Assembly (NCBI GenBank): GCA_004292755.1
Contig: RDXE01000025.1
Span: 124,001 to 188,000 of the forward strand
Reading direction: 5' to 3'
Source of the DNA: Alphaproteobacteria bacterium
GTDB lineage: Bacteria; Pseudomonadota; Alphaproteobacteria; Elsterales; Elsteraceae
DNA: 64,000 bases
Numbering within the stretch: the stretch's first letter is position 1; each line of letters starts with the position of its first letter. Both the position numbers and the translations under genes were made by a program. Below are positions 61,697-64,000 of this stretch, one piece after another. The notes beneath the pieces were generated by a model. That model was not told the origin of the DNA, did not search any database, and saw nothing but the letters and a program-made list of their open reading frames with translations.

Positions 61697-63457
61697 GTGG
61701 AGCATGTGTGGATGCGGCGCCTGCTGGCGTCGGCCGCAATTGCGGCGTTGAGCGCACCGATGAACGCCGTTGCGTTGGAGTGGACCAGCGGCGAAACCTC
61801 GATCCGCTTTGATACAACGCTCAGTCTGGGTGCCGCATGGCGCGTGCAAGACCGAGATCGCAGCTTGATCGGGGTGGCCAATGGCGGGAGCGCGTACTCC
61901 CTCAACGCCGATGATGGCAACCTGAACTATGGCCGCGGCCTGATCTCGTTTGTACCGAAGGCAACCCATGATCTTGAAGTGAAGTACCGCGGTCGCCACG
62001 GCTTGTTTGTGCGCACCAGCTACTTCTGGGACTTTGTGCAGGCAGACCGGTCATCGGCCGACCGTACCCGGCTAACCGATGCAGCCGTGGACCGCACCGG
62101 ACGTGCCTTCTCCCTCCTCGACGCATATGCGTTCACGCGACTGGACCTGGGCGGCCTGCCGCTCGATCTGCGCATCGGTCAGCAGGTGCTGAGCTGGGGT
62201 GAGAGCACCTTCATCCCCAACGGCATCAACATCATCAGCCCCTTTGACGTCGGCAAGCTGCGTCAGGCTGGGGCAGAGTTGAAGGAAGCCTTCCTGCCGG
62301 TGCCGATGATCTCCGCCTCGCTTGGCTTGACGCCAAACCTGCGGGTGGAGGGCTTTTGGCAGGTGCGCCACCGCAACACCGAGTTGGAGCCTCTGGGCAC
62401 GCCATTCTCCACCAACGATGTGTTGAGCCCAGGCGCCCAGACGGCGTTCCTGGCCTTTGGCCTGCCGCCCTCACGCGATACCCTGCCCTTCTCACCGGGC
62501 ACCGCGATTGCCCGCGACCCGGACCGCGACGCCAAGCACGCCAATCAATTCGGTGTGGCCGCGCGGTTGCTGGTGCCCGCCCTGAACGACACCGAGTTCG
62601 GCGTCTATTTCATCAATTACAACAGCCGCGCGCCGATTCTGTCCGCACGCACGGGCTCGTGGACCAATCCGTTGACCAGTCAGGTGCAGCTGGTCGGCTC
62701 GTCGCGCTACTTCGCTGAGTATCCGAATGACATCCAGCTGTATGGCGGCAGCTTCAACACCAGCCTGCCCGGTGGCATCTCGCTGCAGGGTGAAATCGCC
62801 TACCGCACCGGCCAGCCGCTCCAGATCGATGATTCAGAGATGCTGTTCTCGGCCCTGTCGTCTCTGCCTGGCACGGCAGGCGCTGCGTTCAGCCGGTCGC
62901 AGCTGGGTCCGACTGGCCAGAATCGCGAGATCAGTGGCTTTCGGCGCCATGATGTGATCACAGCCCAGGCCACCGCGACGAAGGTGTTTTCCCAGGTGCT
63001 GGGCGCGGACCAATTGTCTGTGGTTGGCGAGGTTGGCTTCACCCAAGTGCGCGACATGCCCAGCAAAGGCGTGCTGCGGTACGAGGGGCCGGGAGCCAAC
63101 ACATCGGGCAATCCCTTCTTCACCTCGGCCCGGCTGCAACCTGCCACCCAGGGTGATGGCTTTGCTGACGGCTTTTCCTGGGGTTATCGCCTGTCGGCCC
63201 GGCTGGATTACTCTAACGCCATCGGGCCGATTGCCGTCTCCCCCAGCGCATCCTTCGCCCATGATGTCAGCGGCACAACACCCCTGCCGCTTGGCACCTT
63301 CGTTGACGGGCGCATGGCGGCCACCGTCGGTGTCAGCTTCAACTATTTGAGCCGCTACACGCTTGACCTCAGCTACACCCGCTTCTGGGGTGCAGGCGAC
63401 AAGAACCTGTTGAGCGACCGCGACTTTGTCGCCGCGGTCGGTCGTTTCTCGTTCTAG
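61697..63457 (+). CDS. DUF1302 family outer-membrane-type protein
   Basis: Protein of 586 residues with a signal peptide (RRLLASAAIAALSAPMNAVA). The rest is a beta-rich, aromatic-containing barrel: IRFDTTLSLGAAWRVQDRD, NYGRGLISFVPKATHDLEVK, then YTLDLSYTRFWG and a terminal Phe (GRFSF), typical of outer-membrane beta-barrels of the DUF1302 family. GTG 61697 has GGGGAGG six bases before; the TTG at 61682 is without support. DUF1302 genes usually pair with DUF1329, as here, and often occur with lipid or sterol metabolism genes. Confidence 0.85.
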   Translation: MEHVWMRRLLASAAIAALSAPMNAVALEWTSGETSIRFDTTLSLGAAWRVQDRDRSLIGVANGGSAYSLNADDGNLNYGRGLISFVPKATHDLEVKYRGRHGLFVRTSYFWDFVQADRSSADRTRLTDAAVDRTGRAFSLLDAYAFTRLDLGGLPLDLRIGQQVLSWGESTFIPNGINIISPFDVGKLRQAGAELKEAFLPVPMISASLGLTPNLRVEGFWQVRHRNTELEPLGTPFSTNDVLSPGAQTAFLAFGLPPSRDTLPFSPGTAIARDPDRDAKHANQFGVAARLLVPALNDTEFGVYFINYNSRAPILSARTGSWTNPLTSQVQLVGSSRYFAEYPNDIQLYGGSFNTSLPGGISLQGEIAYRTGQPLQIDDSEMLFSALSSLPGTAGAAFSRSQLGPTGQNREISGFRRHDVITAQATATKVFSQVLGADQLSVVGEVGFTQVRDMPSKGVLRYEGPGANTSGNPFFTSARLQPATQGDGFADGFSWGYRLSARLDYSNAIGPIAVSPSASFAHDVSGTTPLPLGTFVDGRMAATVGVSFNYLSRYTLDLSYTRFWGAGDKNLLSDRDFVAAVGRFSF

Positions 63458-63474
63458 ATCGGGGAGGACTGACC

Positions 63475-64000
63475 ATGCGCCTTGCTCTCGCTGCTTTGCT
63501 GGCCTTGGTGCCACAAGCCGTCATCGCTCCCTCCGGCGCCGCTGATCCTCGGCTGTCGGGGGAATTGACCCCGATAGGGGCCATTCGCGCCGCCAGTGCC
63601 GATGGCCGCATTCCCGCCTGGGACGGCGGAATAAAGACCCCACCAGCAGGCTTCCGCCAGGGTCAACACCATCCAGATCCGTTCGCGTCAGACCGGCCGC
63701 TGGTGGAGATCACCGCCGCCAACGCGGCGCAATTCGCCAACCAACTGCCCGCTGGTCTGCAGGCGATGCTGCGGACCTATCCGCAAAGCTACAAGCTGGT
63801 GGTCTATCCGACCCGTCGCTCCGCAGCCTTTCCCGAGCACGTCTATCAAGCGACGATCGCAAATGCCGGGCGCGCGCGGCTAACCCCCGACGGCAATGGC
63901 GTCGATGGCGCGGCCATTGGGGTGCCGTTCCCCATTCCAGAAAACGGCTTGCAGGCCATCTGGAACCATCTTCTGCGCTACCGCGGCGAAACCCTGCGGC
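63475..64000 (+). CDS. DUF1329 family exported protein, 3' end outside window
   Basis: Visible 175 residues of a DUF1329 (LolA-like fold) protein. Signal peptide (ALAALLALVPQAVIAPSGA), then LTPIGAIRAASADGRIPAWD, the family's start. It continues to the window end in an open frame, so the gene is truncated by the window. GGGGAGG precedes ATG 63475 and the gap to the DUF1302 gene is 17 bp. The product is thought to act in the periplasm with the DUF1302 barrel, possibly in hydrophobic ligand transport. Confidence 0.85.
   Translation, partial: MRLALAALLALVPQAVIAPSGAADPRLSGELTPIGAIRAASADGRIPAWDGGIKTPPAGFRQGQHHPDPFASDRPLVEITAANAAQFANQLPAGLQAMLRTYPQSYKLVVYPTRRSAAFPEHVYQATIANAGRARLTPDGNGVDGAAIGVPFPIPENGLQAIWNHLLRYRGETLR

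Noticed and set aside
1-64000. tRNA, rRNA, CRISPR arrays, insertion sequences, prophage genes
   Set aside because: No cloverleaf, spacer-repeat array, transposase or phage structural motif was seen on reading both strands.

Overview
This window is GC-rich, gene-dense chromosomal DNA from an alphaproteobacterium, most likely of the Rhodospirillales type. The evidence is an alpha-r8 (suhB/MmgR-type) small RNA, a DUF6867 gene at the end of a liv operon, a SQR-like/DUF5368 pair, many ATGA/GTGA start-stop overlaps, and several chemoreceptor, cyclic-nucleotide and c-di-GMP genes. No tRNA, rRNA, CRISPR array, insertion sequence or prophage module was seen.

Layout. 0-5 kb: the 3' part of an M48 lipoprotein-like protease, an RTX-type secreted protein, and a class I aldolase overlapping a ThiE-like gene. 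5-12 kb: a DUF900-type hydrolase, an orphan membrane-tailed ParA ATPase, a 3-hydroxyisobutyrate dehydrogenase-like reductase overlapping TerB, an auxin-efflux-type carrier, an AroM-like gene divergent from a family III CoA-transferase, and a MarR regulator. 12-24 kb is a region of damaged genes. It holds a molybdopterin oxidoreductase with an internal out-of-frame deletion, a flotillin that has lost its SPFH domain beside an intact YqiJ-like partner, a PhoX phosphatase whose start region is tandemly duplicated, and the relic of a subtilisin-like protease. Intact SDR/SnoaL, dienelactone hydrolase and chemoreceptor genes lie among them. 24-31 kb: a TrpF-like gene, then two divergent adenylate cyclase units (both CHASE2 cyclases, one coupled to a FecR-like periplasmic protein).

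31-36 kb: a metal ABC transporter (ATPase and permease) preceded by a 42-codon membrane microprotein, followed by an orphan PAS histidine kinase, a haloacid dehalogenase and a LysE exporter. The alpha-r8 sRNA with its own terminator follows. 36-45 kb: an amino-acid-type binding protein, then a nucleoside uptake and salvage operon: BMP-type binding protein, ABC ATPase, two permeases, cytidine deaminase, purine nucleoside phosphorylase, deoxyribose-phosphate aldolase and thymidine phosphorylase. Together these take up nucleosides and channel the pentose into glycolysis. 45-54 kb: a YbjN-like exported protein, livHMGF plus DUF6867, the DUF5368/SQR pair, and the branched-chain amino-acid binding protein.

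54-64 kb: a coupled ACT, NUDIX and cobM operon, a DUF427 protein, a GDT1-type cation transporter, AMP nucleosidase, a soluble PAS-PAS chemoreceptor followed by an HD-GYP phosphodiesterase, and a DUF1302-DUF1329 pair cut by the window end.

The most notable points are the sRNA, the 42-aa microprotein, the termination-reinitiation arrangement at phoX under a putative Pho box, the CHASE2/FecR signalling locus, and a cluster of gene lesions, some of which appear to lie at short direct repeats. All functional calls are by recognition of motifs and families from the sequence; no database search was run.
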